Source: Candidatus Bathyarchaeota archaeon (GTDB lineage: Archaea > Thermoproteota > Bathyarchaeia > TCS64). Taken from it: DNA of 62,014 bases. The DNA is taken from positions 1 to 62,014 of the forward strand of contig JAFGHP010000056.1 in assembly GCA_016930055.1 (NCBI GenBank), given 5' to 3'. Positions 44,095-53,245 of the stretch are shown here, piece by piece. The position numbers were made by a program, and so were the translations under genes. The notes beneath the pieces are model-generated. The model was not told the DNA's origin and did not search any database. It worked only from the letters and a program-made list of their open reading frames with translations. Within the stretch, counting starts at the first letter, position 1; each line of letters begins with the position of its first letter.

Positions 44095-45477
44095 ATGAAT
44101 TTGTTAGACACTAATAAAGTCCAAGAACTTGAAAATTTCATCTTCAAAAGAATGGGAAATTCAGGAATAGTAGGCCTTAGCATAGCAGTAATTAAAGACG
44201 ATAAAATAATTTATAAAAACGGTTTTGGTTTCAGAGATTTCCATAAAGGAACAAGTGCAACATTCAAAACAATTTATTGCATTGGAAGTGTAACAAAAAC
44301 ATTTACAGCTTTAGCTATAATGAAGTTACATGAAAAAGGTCTATTAAATATTAATGACCCTGTTGAGAATTATATACCTTTTAAAATCAAAGTGATGGGA
44401 GAACCAGTTTTAATTAAACATTTATTGACTCATAGTAGTGGGTTCTCCTTACTTGGATATGCTCAAGTGACATTGGGTGCGGTAACAGGCACATACGAAA
44501 AATGGTATCCGATCGCAAGCCCTAAAGATTTACTTATGTTTATGAGTGGTGCAGATGAGTGGACTCTAGCTAAACCAGGAGAAGTACATGCATATTTAAA
44601 TGAAGGATATATCCTTCTTGGCTCAATTATTGAAAAAGTGTCTGGTATGCCTTATTCGGATTATATTAAAGAAAACATTCTTAAACCGTTATATATGGAT
44701 AAAAGTACTTTTAGAGAAGAAGATATTATGAATGAAATCGATATAGCGATCCCTTATATCAATGCTGAAAATGGAGAAAAAGTTGCTACAAGATATCCTT
44801 ATGGTCAAATGATTGCTGATGGAGGATTAATGAGCAACGCAGAGGATATGACAAAATATATCAGAATGTTACTATCTGGAGGAACTCTTAATAACAAAAA
44901 AATAGTTGAGCCTTCAACAATTAAAGAAATCATGGATACAAAAATTAAGATCCCAGAAGACCCAATAGATGGTGAAAGTTTTAGATATTATGGATATGGC
45001 TTAAGAATAAAATCAAACTTCTATGGACATAAACTAGTTCAGCATAGTGGCAGTGTCTACGGTTCAAGTGCTTATATAAATATGATTCCTGAAAAAAATT
45101 TTGGGTTAGTTATTTTAGCTAATGGGGGATATTTCTTACAGGATATAGGAGAATACGCTGCTGCATTATTTTTAGATACAGATCCATTTGAAAATCCATA
45201 TTTTAAAAGAGGAGAAATTTTAGATTCTTTAACAGGAACATATTGGACATTCAGAAATACATCGAATTACAAAATTATTAGAAGTGGCGGAATACTTCAG
45301 CTGCAATCAAGCTATGGGCAGAGAACTTTTTCTACACCTTTAATTCCAGAAGATATTGAGGGAGAAGTAAAAACCTTTAAAGTATACGGTATTGATGCAA
45401 CAACGCCAATAAAATTTATGGAAAAAGATGGCATAATGGTCATGATTTATGAAACAACTTTGGCTAAAAGAACCTAA
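44095..45477 (+). CDS. Serine hydrolase of the beta-lactamase class C/PBP4* family
   Basis: The 460 residues contain the catalytic SxxK as SVTK within CIGSVTKTFTALAIMKL, the YxN motif as YLN in HAYLNEGYILLG, and an HSG near HSGSVYG in place of KTG. The N-terminal ~370 residues form this hydrolase fold, followed by a C-terminal beta-rich extension. No signal peptide is visible, so it may be cytoplasmic. Such proteins act as esterases, D-amino-acid peptidases or beta-lactam hydrolases. A D-aminoacylase gene lies about 9 kb away. Confidence 0.87.
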   Translation: MNLLDTNKVQELENFIFKRMGNSGIVGLSIAVIKDDKIIYKNGFGFRDFHKGTSATFKTIYCIGSVTKTFTALAIMKLHEKGLLNINDPVENYIPFKIKVMGEPVLIKHLLTHSSGFSLLGYAQVTLGAVTGTYEKWYPIASPKDLLMFMSGADEWTLAKPGEVHAYLNEGYILLGSIIEKVSGMPYSDYIKENILKPLYMDKSTFREEDIMNEIDIAIPYINAENGEKVATRYPYGQMIADGGLMSNAEDMTKYIRMLLSGGTLNNKKIVEPSTIKEIMDTKIKIPEDPIDGESFRYYGYGLRIKSNFYGHKLVQHSGSVYGSSAYINMIPEKNFGLVILANGGYFLQDIGEYAAALFLDTDPFENPYFKRGEILDSLTGTYWTFRNTSNYKIIRSGGILQLQSSYGQRTFSTPLIPEDIEGEVKTFKVYGIDATTPIKFMEKDGIMVMIYETTLAKRT

Positions 45478-45488
45478 AAAAAGTTAAT

Positions 45489-46073
45489 TTATTCAATTTT
45501 TCGGTTTTTTTCAGTATTCCACATAAAAAACGAGATAATAAAATGCCAAATGCTACATAATCCTGCTGAAGCTGCTTCAGGGATAGCTACACTACTCCAA
45601 TTAAATGTCCATAAAAGTAATGCTGTGACACTGAAAATCCAACCCATTAAAGCAATAAAAGTCATCTTATTTTGATATAAAAAAATAGAATAAATAATTA
45701 TAGCAATTGGGAGTGTCACAAAGAACCCAACTGAAACATAAAAATGCCATGGATTAATATTAATGTTAAATAAACCTATTAAAAAAAGGGATAAAGAAGC
45801 AATAACATGAATAATTGAACCTAGCTTGCCCCAAAAATTTTTTTCAGCAATTTCAAATAAACCTCTACTGAATAATAAAATCAATGAGCCTGTAATCATT
45901 AAACCATTGTTAAAAATTATTGCTTCGGTTCCTTGTCGCCCTAAATCGCTTAAAGCATTATTAGTCCAACTAAACCAAGGAGCATAACTTATTGCTATGA
46001 AGACTATGAAGAAACCGAATATTGGAGATAAAATACCTGAAATTGCTGAAAAATGGAGATGCTTTGAGTTCAT
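45489..46073 (-). CDS. DUF998-family membrane protein
   Basis: The 194 residues hold six hydrophobic helices. The N-terminal segment GILSPIFGFFIVFIAISYAPWFSWTNNALSDLG is the DUF998 signature, in which the conserved SxLG turn follows the first long loop. No enzymatic function is established. It ends 11 bases from the stop of the convergent serine hydrolase and starts 35 bases from the end of the QueT-like gene on the same strand. Confidence 0.8.
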   Translation of the reverse strand: MNSKHLHFSAISGILSPIFGFFIVFIAISYAPWFSWTNNALSDLGRQGTEAIIFNNGLMITGSLILLFSRGLFEIAEKNFWGKLGSIIHVIASLSLFLIGLFNININPWHFYVSVGFFVTLPIAIIIYSIFLYQNKMTFIALMGWIFSVTALLLWTFNWSSVAIPEAASAGLCSIWHFIISFFMWNTEKNRKIE

Positions 46074-46107
46074 ACTTCATATGCCTCATTATACCTATAA
46101 TAGTGGA

Positions 46108-46635
46108 TTAATCATCTGAGTATATCTTTATACCTTTTGATTCAAATATTTTAAAAATCCCTATCGATTTTAAGGTTTTAACTAAAACATAACCTATGAC
46201 TACAATCACTATTAAACTACTTAGAGTGATGCTAATAATCATTGCTGCCCACATAGGTAAAGTTATACCAAAAATGTCTGGTGGTGGAAAGAACAACCAT
46301 AGGTATCCACCTACAATAGAACCAATTATTAGTGAACCTATTACACATGATAATAACAAATTCTTACGCCAAGAAAAGATCAAAAATGCAGCTAGTAAAT
46401 TTGCACTAGCTCCAAAAAATAAATCAATAGGACTTAAAAAAAAGTACATATTACCTATAAAAGCTCCAATAGTAACGCCTATTATCGCAGGCCAACCAAA
46501 AACAGCTGAAAAAGGTATTAAACAATCAGCAATCCTAAGTTGGATTGGACCAAAAGAGATTGGAACAAGAATAATAACAAGAGCAGCATACAGTGCTGCT
46601 ATTATGGCAACTAAACTTATTTCTCGTACATTCAT
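46108..46635 (-). CDS. queT: QueT-family (COG4708) membrane transporter for a queuosine-type precursor
   Basis: The 175 residues from ATG 46635 have six hydrophobic helices. They carry the QueT signature PISFGPIQLRIADCLIPFSAVFGWPAIIGVTIGAFIGN. QueT proteins are substrate-binding S components that take up queuosine precursors in bacteria. In an archaeon, a precursor of archaeosine or queuine is plausible. I reject the longer frame to 46764 because it runs through a GC-rich structured leader, and because a GGGAGG ribosome-binding site sits 7 bases before ATG 46635. The gene is probably controlled by that leader. Confidence 0.85.
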   Translation of the reverse strand: MNVREISLVAIIAALYAALVIILVPISFGPIQLRIADCLIPFSAVFGWPAIIGVTIGAFIGNMYFFLSPIDLFFGASANLLAAFLIFSWRKNLLLSCVIGSLIIGSIVGGYLWLFFPPPDIFGITLPMWAAMIISITLSSLIVIVVIGYVLVKTLKSIGIFKIFESKGIKIYSDD

Positions 46636-46702
46636 ATTTAAGCCTCCCTTCACCGGGGTTTTTATAGCGGAATCGGGTGGGAGGCCCCACTCACCCGCCA
46701 AG
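46636..46702 (-). promoter_or_regulatory. Structured 5' leader of the QueT-like gene: candidate translational riboswitch
   Basis: This is a GC-rich island in AT-rich DNA. On the minus strand, CGGGTG (46697-46692) and CACCCG (46679-46674) form a 6-bp stem with a 12-nt loop. The loop's GCCTCC (46685-46680) is exactly complementary to GGAGGC (46647-46642), which includes the ribosome-binding site 7 bases before the ATG, so an H-type pseudoknot would hide it. Alternatively GTGGG (46690-46686) pairs with CCCAC (46681-46677) over a 4-nt loop, using up the same bases and freeing the site. A further CCCC (46658-46655) can pair with the loop's GGGG. A TATA-like TTTATTAA at 46724-46731 predicts transcription start near 46702, right at the element. 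Confidence 0.72.
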
Positions 46703-46832
46703 GAGAAATGAATACAGGTTAAATTAATAAATTTACCTAAAAATCGGTTTTTGAGTTCTTTCAAATAAATTTGTGGTTAAATAAGGGTTGTTTGAATATT
46801 ATGTCAAAATTTTAAAAATTTTATTTTAAAAG

Positions 46833-47436
46833 ATGGAAAAGATCGATCTTAAGAAAGAATATAGAAAATATTACACCAAAAAGAGAGCCTGAAACAGTTG
46901 ATGTTCCTAAAGGTATTTTTTTAACAATTACTGGGAAAGGAGCGCCAGGTGAAAAATTATATACAGATTCATTAAATGCACTTTATAGTATTGGTTATTC
47001 ACTCAAATTTGAGATTTAAAAAGAGAGAAAAATAGATTTTACGGTAATGAATCTTGAAGGTCTTTGGTGGTGGAATAATGTATCATTCAATTTGAAAGAA
47101 GAGCCTCCTAGAGATAAATGAAATTGGAAATCGATGATAAGATTACCTGAGTTTATTTATAGTGATTTGTTTGAAAAAAAATGAAGTATCGAAAAAAAGA
47201 GTGTATCTGAAGTAAATAAAATAAAACTGGAAATATTTGAAGAAGGATTATCTGCACAGATTCTCCATATGGGACCTTATAGTAACGAAGAGAATAGTAT
47301 AACTATATTAAACATGTTTATTGAAAAACAAGGCTATAAACATAAATGACGCCATCATGAAATATATTTAAATGATCCGAATAGAACCGCTCCAAAAAAT
47401 CTTAAAACAATTATTAAATGTCCAATTACTAAATGA
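46833..47436 (+). pseudogene. Decayed GyrI-like small-molecule-binding protein (COG4832 type)
   Basis: Reading from ATG 46833 gives MEKIDLKKEYRKYYTK. A single extra A in the run near 46878-46882 then shifts the frame. After correction the frame stays open except for TAA at 47017 and TGA at 47119, 47182 and 47347, and it ends with TGA at 47434. The decoded residues (VDVPKGIFLTITGKGAPG, VMNLEGLWWW, EEGLSAQILHMGPYS, HHEIYLNDPNRTAPKNLKTI) clearly match GyrI-like domain proteins of about 200 residues. At least five lesions make a working product very unlikely. It lies between the QueT leader and another broken gene. Confidence 0.85.
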
Positions 47437-47463
47437 TGCCGAAAATCAATAATTGTAAAGGTT

Positions 47464-48303
47464 ATGCTCAAGTTGATTGACTACCATGTCCATGAATCAC
47501 ATTCAAGAGATACAATTAATGCGAAAATCATAAATTATGTTGGGGAAGCTGAGAAAAAAGGAATTGTTGAAATCGCTTTCACAACTCATTTAATATTAAC
47601 TGGTCCAGATGTTAATGTAGGTATTAAAATTTCTGAAATACAAGAATATATTAACCAAATTTTTTTAGCACAAGAAACTACAAAAGTAAAATTATTAACG
47701 GGTCTTGAAATTGATTATTTTCCAGAAGAAGAACGGACTATTGAAAAAATAGTAGATGAATAAGATTTTGACATAATCCTTGGAAGTACTCATTATATTA
47801 ATGGCTTGGACATAGCTAATAGACGTGTAGCTAGAGAATTTTTTTTAAATAGACCAATATCTAAAGGAGTTGATGAATATTTTACGGTTTGGAAACGTGC
47901 GATTGAAAGTGGATTATTTGATATAATGGCTCATCCCGATTATTGGCGAAAATATGTTCATTTATTCTATAAAAGACCCTCTTGGCAAGATTATGGACAA
48001 GTTGTTTTTGATGCTTTAGATTCGCTAGTTGAATATAAAGTAGGTATAGAAGTAAATACTTCAGGAATAAGACATGGTGTTGGAAGTTTCTTTCCAATAC
48101 AAGAATTTCTTATTACTGCAAAAGAAGTTGGCGTGGAATTAGTGACTATAGGGAGTGATAGTCATGAACCTTCTTCAATTGGCTTCGGTTATAATGATGC
48201 TTGTAATCAATTAAAATTAGCAGGTTTTACTGGATTAAGTTTATTTGAGAAACGAAGAAGCAGAATTGTTAAGTTTGATTCAATTAAAACTCTGAATATT
48301 TAA
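47464..48303 (+). pseudogene. PHP-family histidinol-phosphatase-like gene with one internal stop
   Basis: A PHP phosphoesterase (HisK/HisJ-like) of about 279 codons is interrupted by one in-frame TAA at 47761-47763. The frame continues unbroken on both sides, reading IVDE-stop-DFDIILGSTHY. Relatives usually have Tyr there, so TAT to TAA is the likely change. All metal motifs remain: DYHVHESHS, GLEIDYFPE, GSTHY, AHPD and GSDSH. The lesion may be recent, a sequencing or assembly error, or split into two pieces; the second half has no good start before 47806. It starts 27 bases after the decayed GyrI-like gene. Confidence 0.8.
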
Positions 48304-48326
48304 ATTATAAAGAGCTAACCAAAAAA

Positions 48327-49577
48327 TTAATACTGTCTATAATTTGTTATAGCAGCTATTCCTCCAAAAGAGTTGAGTAACATATCTCCTTCTTCTGTAT
48401 TTTTTGAGACAAGTTCAATTTTTGCTTTAGCGTTGTCTGCTAATTTTACTAGATATTCTATGAGATCCTCTTTTTCAGTGACTTCAACGTCTCCACCACA
48501 TTTTAAACATTTTAAGTTTGATAAATTAGATTCAAATTCTTGAATTTTATCACTATCAACTATTCTATTCTCTACAAACCCACAAAGTTTGCATTTTATT
48601 TTATAAATTGTTCTTCTCACTTCTTCACTTATTAGTAATGTTTGTACATTAACACTTTTCAGAGCTTGAATAACTTCTTGTTCACCATAAGTCACTAAAC
48701 CATCGTCCTCACCAATATGTCTTAAAAATTCTTGAACTACACGGCGTTCCTCGTAATAACGTGCATTCTTGATGATGTCTCTGCTTCTATTGACCATTTC
48801 CTTAATTCCTTCAGGACCTGTATATCCAGTGTCAACAGTAGCTAGTATAGTATCTTTCAGTTCATAATGGAGGAAATCGCCTTTGAGAAAATCTTCTTTT
48901 GTTGGACCAGGCCCACCAACAACGATTCCTCTTAGATTCGGGATGTCTTTGAAATGCTCTGTAAAATAGTTACCTAGTCGTACAAACCATTCATTTAAGA
49001 ACATGTCTCTTAATCGTTCGTACCTTCTTGAAGATTGTCCACCTGCCCTAGTTTTCCCAGCAACACCACTTGTATATTCTTTGATAATATCTGTACGATT
49101 ACCTTTAAGGGTAGCAAAAGTAGCATCTTTTGAATCAAGCACTACTAATCCATAAACATCCTTTGCAGCTAACAAATTAAAAAGTGGATCCAGCATAAAT
49201 TGATGCTCACATCGATAATAATAGATGCTTATAGGGTCGGGGGGAACAATGACAAAAGTCTGCATGTCGCCTACACCCAATTGGTCACTAGCAATAGTAC
49301 CAGCAAAGATAGCTAACCCAGTTGGGGGGATCTCCCTGAATAATTTTAAACGTTCCATAACTTTAGTTATGGCATCCTGAACATTTTTCCGAGTTGTCTT
49401 TGATTTTATGTTCACTGCTGTACCTAATTCGTTCCTGAGATAACTCATTACCTCACTTACAGCTTTACCAGGAGGAATATACACAGTAACGAGCTCAGTT
49501 CCACGTCCTTGAAGTGATTCAAGCTCCTCTAGCATCCGCTGAGCTCTTAACCTATCAAGTGGTGTGTTGTCACTCAT
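48327..49577 (-). CDS. prf1: Peptide chain release factor aRF1
   Basis: Recognises all three stop codons and triggers peptide release. The 416 residues match archaeal aRF1. The stop-codon-recognition NIKS lies at 56-59, and the catalytic GGQ at 179-181 within AGGQSSRRYERLRD. The C-terminal domain has Cys pairs CKLCG and CLKCGG that could hold zinc, and it mediates ABCE1 binding. The product reads YxCxxxF as YYRCEHQF. It is a single gene with short gaps on either side. Confidence 0.97.
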   Translation of the reverse strand: MSDNTPLDRLRAQRMLEELESLQGRGTELVTVYIPPGKAVSEVMSYLRNELGTAVNIKSKTTRKNVQDAITKVMERLKLFREIPPTGLAIFAGTIASDQLGVGDMQTFVIVPPDPISIYYYRCEHQFMLDPLFNLLAAKDVYGLVVLDSKDATFATLKGNRTDIIKEYTSGVAGKTRAGGQSSRRYERLRDMFLNEWFVRLGNYFTEHFKDIPNLRGIVVGGPGPTKEDFLKGDFLHYELKDTILATVDTGYTGPEGIKEMVNRSRDIIKNARYYEERRVVQEFLRHIGEDDGLVTYGEQEVIQALKSVNVQTLLISEEVRRTIYKIKCKLCGFVENRIVDSDKIQEFESNLSNLKCLKCGGDVEVTEKEDLIEYLVKLADNAKAKIELVSKNTEEGDMLLNSFGGIAAITNYRQY

Positions 49578-49646
49578 TTAGTATATCCCCAATAATGTCT
49601 TCACAAAGTTGTAATACAATATATAGATTACTTAAAAAAATGATGT

Positions 49647-51275
49647 TTACTGAAGTTTAAAGTATTTGAATATCGGATAAACTACACTAAATTTTGGTGC
49701 GCCTCTCGCTTTAAGAAAATCATCAAGTAATCCCCAACCAGAAAAACCATCGGATATTTCAGGTTCTAAACAATAAAAAGCTAAATTAGCTAAAGGTTGA
49801 GCCAAATCAATCTTATATGTACCTGAGGGAAAGGTTTTAGAGGTTTTTTTAAATCCTCCAAGTAGTTCAGTCATAGGATAAAGAGTATGATCTCCTTTCT
49901 GCTGTTTACTAAATGAATCAACAACAAACTCTTCACCATGAGCTTTTACAGGTTCAGTAACTAAATCTACTTTAATTCCATGTATTCTAATTTTATCGAT
50001 TATGTGGTTTAATTCTTCTGGAATTAAATAACCTCTCGGAAAAGTTGATTCTTTAGTCCCAATTGGCAGGGTTAAATCTTCAACTCCTTCTATTAATATT
50101 GGTTCAGTGTCTTCTGATCCAGTAAAAACGAAACTTGTACCGGGTATTAATTTTGTTATTCGGTTTTTGTATACATAGAGATCAGTATAGCCCTTTCTTG
50201 CGTATTCTCCTTCAACCCAGTTTTTTAATTCATGGGATTCTGATTTTTCTCTAATACTTTTTACTACTTCTTCGTCAGCTTTTTTACAGATATTTTCTAT
50301 TTCAATGTGATTATTTGAAGTATATTCTAACAATGCGCATATGTAAGCATAAGAACTGTAGATTCTTTTCTCGAATCCTGGTTGGCTGGGGGTCTCTGTT
50401 AAGATCGATAATCTGTTTCTTAGCCCAATGGCATTAGCAATATATTTTGCTTCGACGGTATAGAAGGCTCTTTTAGGATCCCATGTTTTTGGAGGCCAGT
50501 CCTTTTTGTCCCATTCAGCGTGAGTATAGACTTCGAGATTAAATTTGTCACGAACAATATTCCTAACTGCGGGGAAAAGAACATCAGAAGTATAAGTTCT
50601 AGGATCCGGATGGGCTGTAGGAGTATAAGAAGGTGCATATAATAAAGCGTAAGCATGTTGAACGGGACCCATACAATGTAGATCAAGGCTAACAATTGGG
50701 TCCCAACGATTAAGTAGATTATTGCATAGACCTTTCATGTTAGGTGACTCTAATTTAATTGCATCTCGGTTCAAGTCTAAACCATAAAAATTACCTCTCT
50801 GCCCCCTTACACCAATTCCTCCAGAAGAGGTGTTTACTGTCCATGCATCGTTACCATCTGGATTAAAATCTGGGCAGCAAGCTACAACCAGATTATTCAA
50901 TAGATGTTTTAATTTACCAAAAAGCAGTTCACGCATAACAAAAAAAATGGCTTCTTTCCCCTCTGCTTCATCAGGGTGGATTCCTCCCTGAAGATATACT
51001 ACGGGTTTACCTAGCCGTCTAGCTTCATCAGGAGAAGTTACTCTAGGATTGGATAGAATTATTAATGGTGCAGCTCTTCTTAATTCGGTTATAAACATTC
51101 TTTCAACATGCATTAATTCTGTATGCCACATTAATTCGGAAATGAATTCACATGTTTCAAGAAAACTTGATGTTTTTTTGAAATCAGTTTTTTCAGGTAT
51201 AGTCTTAAAAGGGTCTTTATAGGTTCCATTCCATTCTGGAGGAACTTTTTTCCCCCATAAAATCTTTGTTGACAA
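49647..51275 (-). CDS. M14-family zinc carboxypeptidase-like protein
   Basis: The 542 residues contain the M14 zinc motif HPDEAEGKEA (HxxE) near residue 93, followed by LNRDA and the second His in SLDLHCMG. ILTETPSQPG lies near the position of the general base Glu. The C-terminal ~200 residues form an extension without obvious motif. No signal peptide is visible. The frame opens with a TTG at 51275. It is divergent from an AstE/aspartoacylase-type protein of the same fold, with 85 bases between them. The substrate is probably a peptide or acyl amino acid. Confidence 0.82.
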   Translation of the reverse strand: MSTKILWGKKVPPEWNGTYKDPFKTIPEKTDFKKTSSFLETCEFISELMWHTELMHVERMFITELRRAAPLIILSNPRVTSPDEARRLGKPVVYLQGGIHPDEAEGKEAIFFVMRELLFGKLKHLLNNLVVACCPDFNPDGNDAWTVNTSSGGIGVRGQRGNFYGLDLNRDAIKLESPNMKGLCNNLLNRWDPIVSLDLHCMGPVQHAYALLYAPSYTPTAHPDPRTYTSDVLFPAVRNIVRDKFNLEVYTHAEWDKKDWPPKTWDPKRAFYTVEAKYIANAIGLRNRLSILTETPSQPGFEKRIYSSYAYICALLEYTSNNHIEIENICKKADEEVVKSIREKSESHELKNWVEGEYARKGYTDLYVYKNRITKLIPGTSFVFTGSEDTEPILIEGVEDLTLPIGTKESTFPRGYLIPEELNHIIDKIRIHGIKVDLVTEPVKAHGEEFVVDSFSKQQKGDHTLYPMTELLGGFKKTSKTFPSGTYKIDLAQPLANLAFYCLEPEISDGFSGWGLLDDFLKARGAPKFSVVYPIFKYFKLQ

Positions 51276-51360
51276 GTTAATTCTAATTAATTAGGTTTAA
51301 ACATATATTTTTGATTATATTTCTTGGATAAAAACTAATTTTGTTAATTAAATCTTATTT

Positions 51361-52395
51361 ATGTTTAGTGCATATTCTTATGAGTTGCTAGTTAATATGT
51401 TAAAGAAAGTAACTATAGCTGGTGTAAGTGCAGAACCAGGCCAAAAAGCCTATGGTGTTGTTAAAGTTCCTGACCTTTTCGCTGATGGACAGGATCTTGA
51501 GATTCCATTTATTATTTACAATGGAGCTAAAGATGGTCCAAGGGTTCATTTACAGATAGCTCAGCATCCGAATGAAGTCTATGCTTTAAATGGAATTCGT
51601 CGAGTGATAGGAGATCTAGATCCTAAAGCATTATCAGGGGTCATCACATTCTGTCTACCCAATCCCGTTGGTTTCAGATTTGGATTATATTATGGTAGAA
51701 CAATCACTCATGACATTAACCGTGTTTTATCAGGGAATCCTGATGGAACGGTTATGGAAAGGATTGTTAACTCGTGGTGGGTAAATTTTGTAGAAAATAA
51801 AGCCGATTATCTAATCGATTTCCATGGAGTACCACAAGAGACGTTTGTTTTTTATGAAGCACATGGAGTATCACCGGATGTACCAAAAGAGGTAAATGAT
51901 AAGTCAGAAAGAATGGCTAAACTTTATAGTGCAAGGGTATTAAAAAAAGAAACTGAAGCGTATGGAGGCGGAAAAAGTTTCAGAGGAGCTTGTGTTGATC
52001 ATGGAATCCCAGCCATTGTTCCTGAAGTAGCAGTTGATGGAGCAGACATCTCTGAAACGGGATTGAGAAACATTCTAGTTGACCTAGGAATGATTAAAGG
52101 AAAAATAAAGTTACCACATAAACAATATATTCTCAACTGGGAATCAGACACAAAAGCAGCAATTGTTACAAATAAAAAAGCGGGATTTTTCAGGTCATTA
52201 GTAAAGGTTGGTGATATAGTAAAAAAAGGAAACAAACTGGGGGTAATATTCGATCCAAGAACTTTACAAGATATTGAAACTTTAACGGCTCATAGAGACG
52301 GTTATGTCTCATCGATTCAGCCGTTGCCTGTGAAAAGTGTCTGCGAAAACATTATGCAAATTGACGAAATTCTTGAAGAAATAACTAATACATAA
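51361..52395 (+). CDS. Succinylglutamate desuccinylase/aspartoacylase-family protein
   Basis: The 344 residues belong to the AstE/AspA branch of the M14 fold. QIAQHPNEVYALNGIRRV supplies the zinc His and Glu, LPNPVGFRFGLYYGR the substrate loop, and YLIDFHGVPQ the second zinc His. The C-terminal ~100 residues (KVGDIVKKGNKLGVIFDPRT) resemble a biotinyl-lipoyl-like beta domain often found in this family. These enzymes deacylate N-acyl amino acids. A second Met at residue 13 could be the start. It is divergently transcribed from the M14 carboxypeptidase-like gene. Confidence 0.85.
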   Translation: MFSAYSYELLVNMLKKVTIAGVSAEPGQKAYGVVKVPDLFADGQDLEIPFIIYNGAKDGPRVHLQIAQHPNEVYALNGIRRVIGDLDPKALSGVITFCLPNPVGFRFGLYYGRTITHDINRVLSGNPDGTVMERIVNSWWVNFVENKADYLIDFHGVPQETFVFYEAHGVSPDVPKEVNDKSERMAKLYSARVLKKETEAYGGGKSFRGACVDHGIPAIVPEVAVDGADISETGLRNILVDLGMIKGKIKLPHKQYILNWESDTKAAIVTNKKAGFFRSLVKVGDIVKKGNKLGVIFDPRTLQDIETLTAHRDGYVSSIQPLPVKSVCENIMQIDEILEEITNT

Positions 52396-52403
52396 TTTTT
52401 TTA

Positions 52404-53078
52404 TTATGAAATAATTGTACCATTATGCCTTCCATTTACTGCCCTAATTATTTCTTCAGGATCGGTTCCATCAATAATTATTACAGGTATTTTTTTGTCT
52501 GCAGCATATCTAACTGCCTTCAAATCAAATAAACCGTAGTCACCTGGTTTTTGTTTAAACCTTTTTTTAACAATGTTTTCAAGTTGTTGGTAAGTTAATT
52601 TATCAAATTTTTTTGCGTCAGTATATTTTCCAGGATCCTTATCGAAAACACCGGGAAAATCTGTGGCGTTAATAATTAAATCTGCGTCAATTGCTCCTGC
52701 AAATAAAGCAGCTCTGTAATCAGTGCTGCTTCCAGGCATGTGACCTCCCCCCACTAAAATCTTATCGCCCAAGTGTTTTTTTATTTCTATACTTCTTCTA
52801 TGTATCCGTTGATCTGCGTCTTGACCTAAAGCTGCTATTAATAAATACCCATTTATATGAGTTGCGAGAATTCCAATCTTATCCTGGATTTGTAGTGTTG
52901 CTGATAATTCATTACTTAAATTAATATATTGTCTAGCTAGCTTACCGCCACCACATACAATAATTAATATGTGCCCCATCGATTTTAGACGCTTAAAAAT
53001 TTCAGCATAACGGATATAGGATTCAGTATCTTGACTCTTAGTGAGAAGGCTTCCACCTAAACTAATTGAGACTTTCAT
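52404..53078 (-). CDS. pyrH: UMP kinase (archaeal PyrH)
   Basis: Phosphorylates UMP to UDP. The 224 residues match archaeal UMP kinases (about 225). The N-terminus MKVSISLGGSLL, IIVCGGGKLARQYI, GGHMPGSSTDYRAALFAGAIDADLIINATDFPGVFDKDP and KKIPVIIIDGTDPEEI follow the amino-acid-kinase fold in order. It ends 8 bases after the AstE-like gene on the opposite strand. Confidence 0.92.
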   Translation of the reverse strand: MKVSISLGGSLLTKSQDTESYIRYAEIFKRLKSMGHILIIVCGGGKLARQYINLSNELSATLQIQDKIGILATHINGYLLIAALGQDADQRIHRRSIEIKKHLGDKILVGGGHMPGSSTDYRAALFAGAIDADLIINATDFPGVFDKDPGKYTDAKKFDKLTYQQLENIVKKRFKQKPGDYGLFDLKAVRYAADKKIPVIIIDGTDPEEIIRAVNGRHNGTIIS

Positions 53079-53245
53079 CTATTTCTCTGTTATTTTTATC
53101 CATAATATAAAATAGTTGTTAAAAAAAATCATTCAAACGGTTTACTTAAACCATTATTTTAAATATCATTTAATATAGTATGCTAAAATAGGATCTAAAT
53201 TAAAAATTGATATTGTTTATACATTTCTATTCAAATAAATTATTT

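Noticed and set aside
46636-46702. Naming the leader a fluoride or a standard preQ1-II riboswitch
   Set aside because: The architecture is reminiscent, but the conserved bases of those classes are not matched by eye; I only claim a candidate structured leader.
46196-46711. Long open frame on the plus strand opposite queT
   Set aside because: It is the antisense of a clear six-helix transporter and its structured leader; its residues show no family signature.
46636-46764. Extension of the QueT reading frame to an upstream start
   Set aside because: The added residues are encoded by the GC-rich hairpin region and do not resemble QueT, and a good ribosome-binding site precedes ATG 46635.
46833-48303. 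UGA or UAA recoding instead of pseudogenes
   Set aside because: Both TAA and TGA occur and there is also a frameshift in the first gene; decay explains all lesions more simply.
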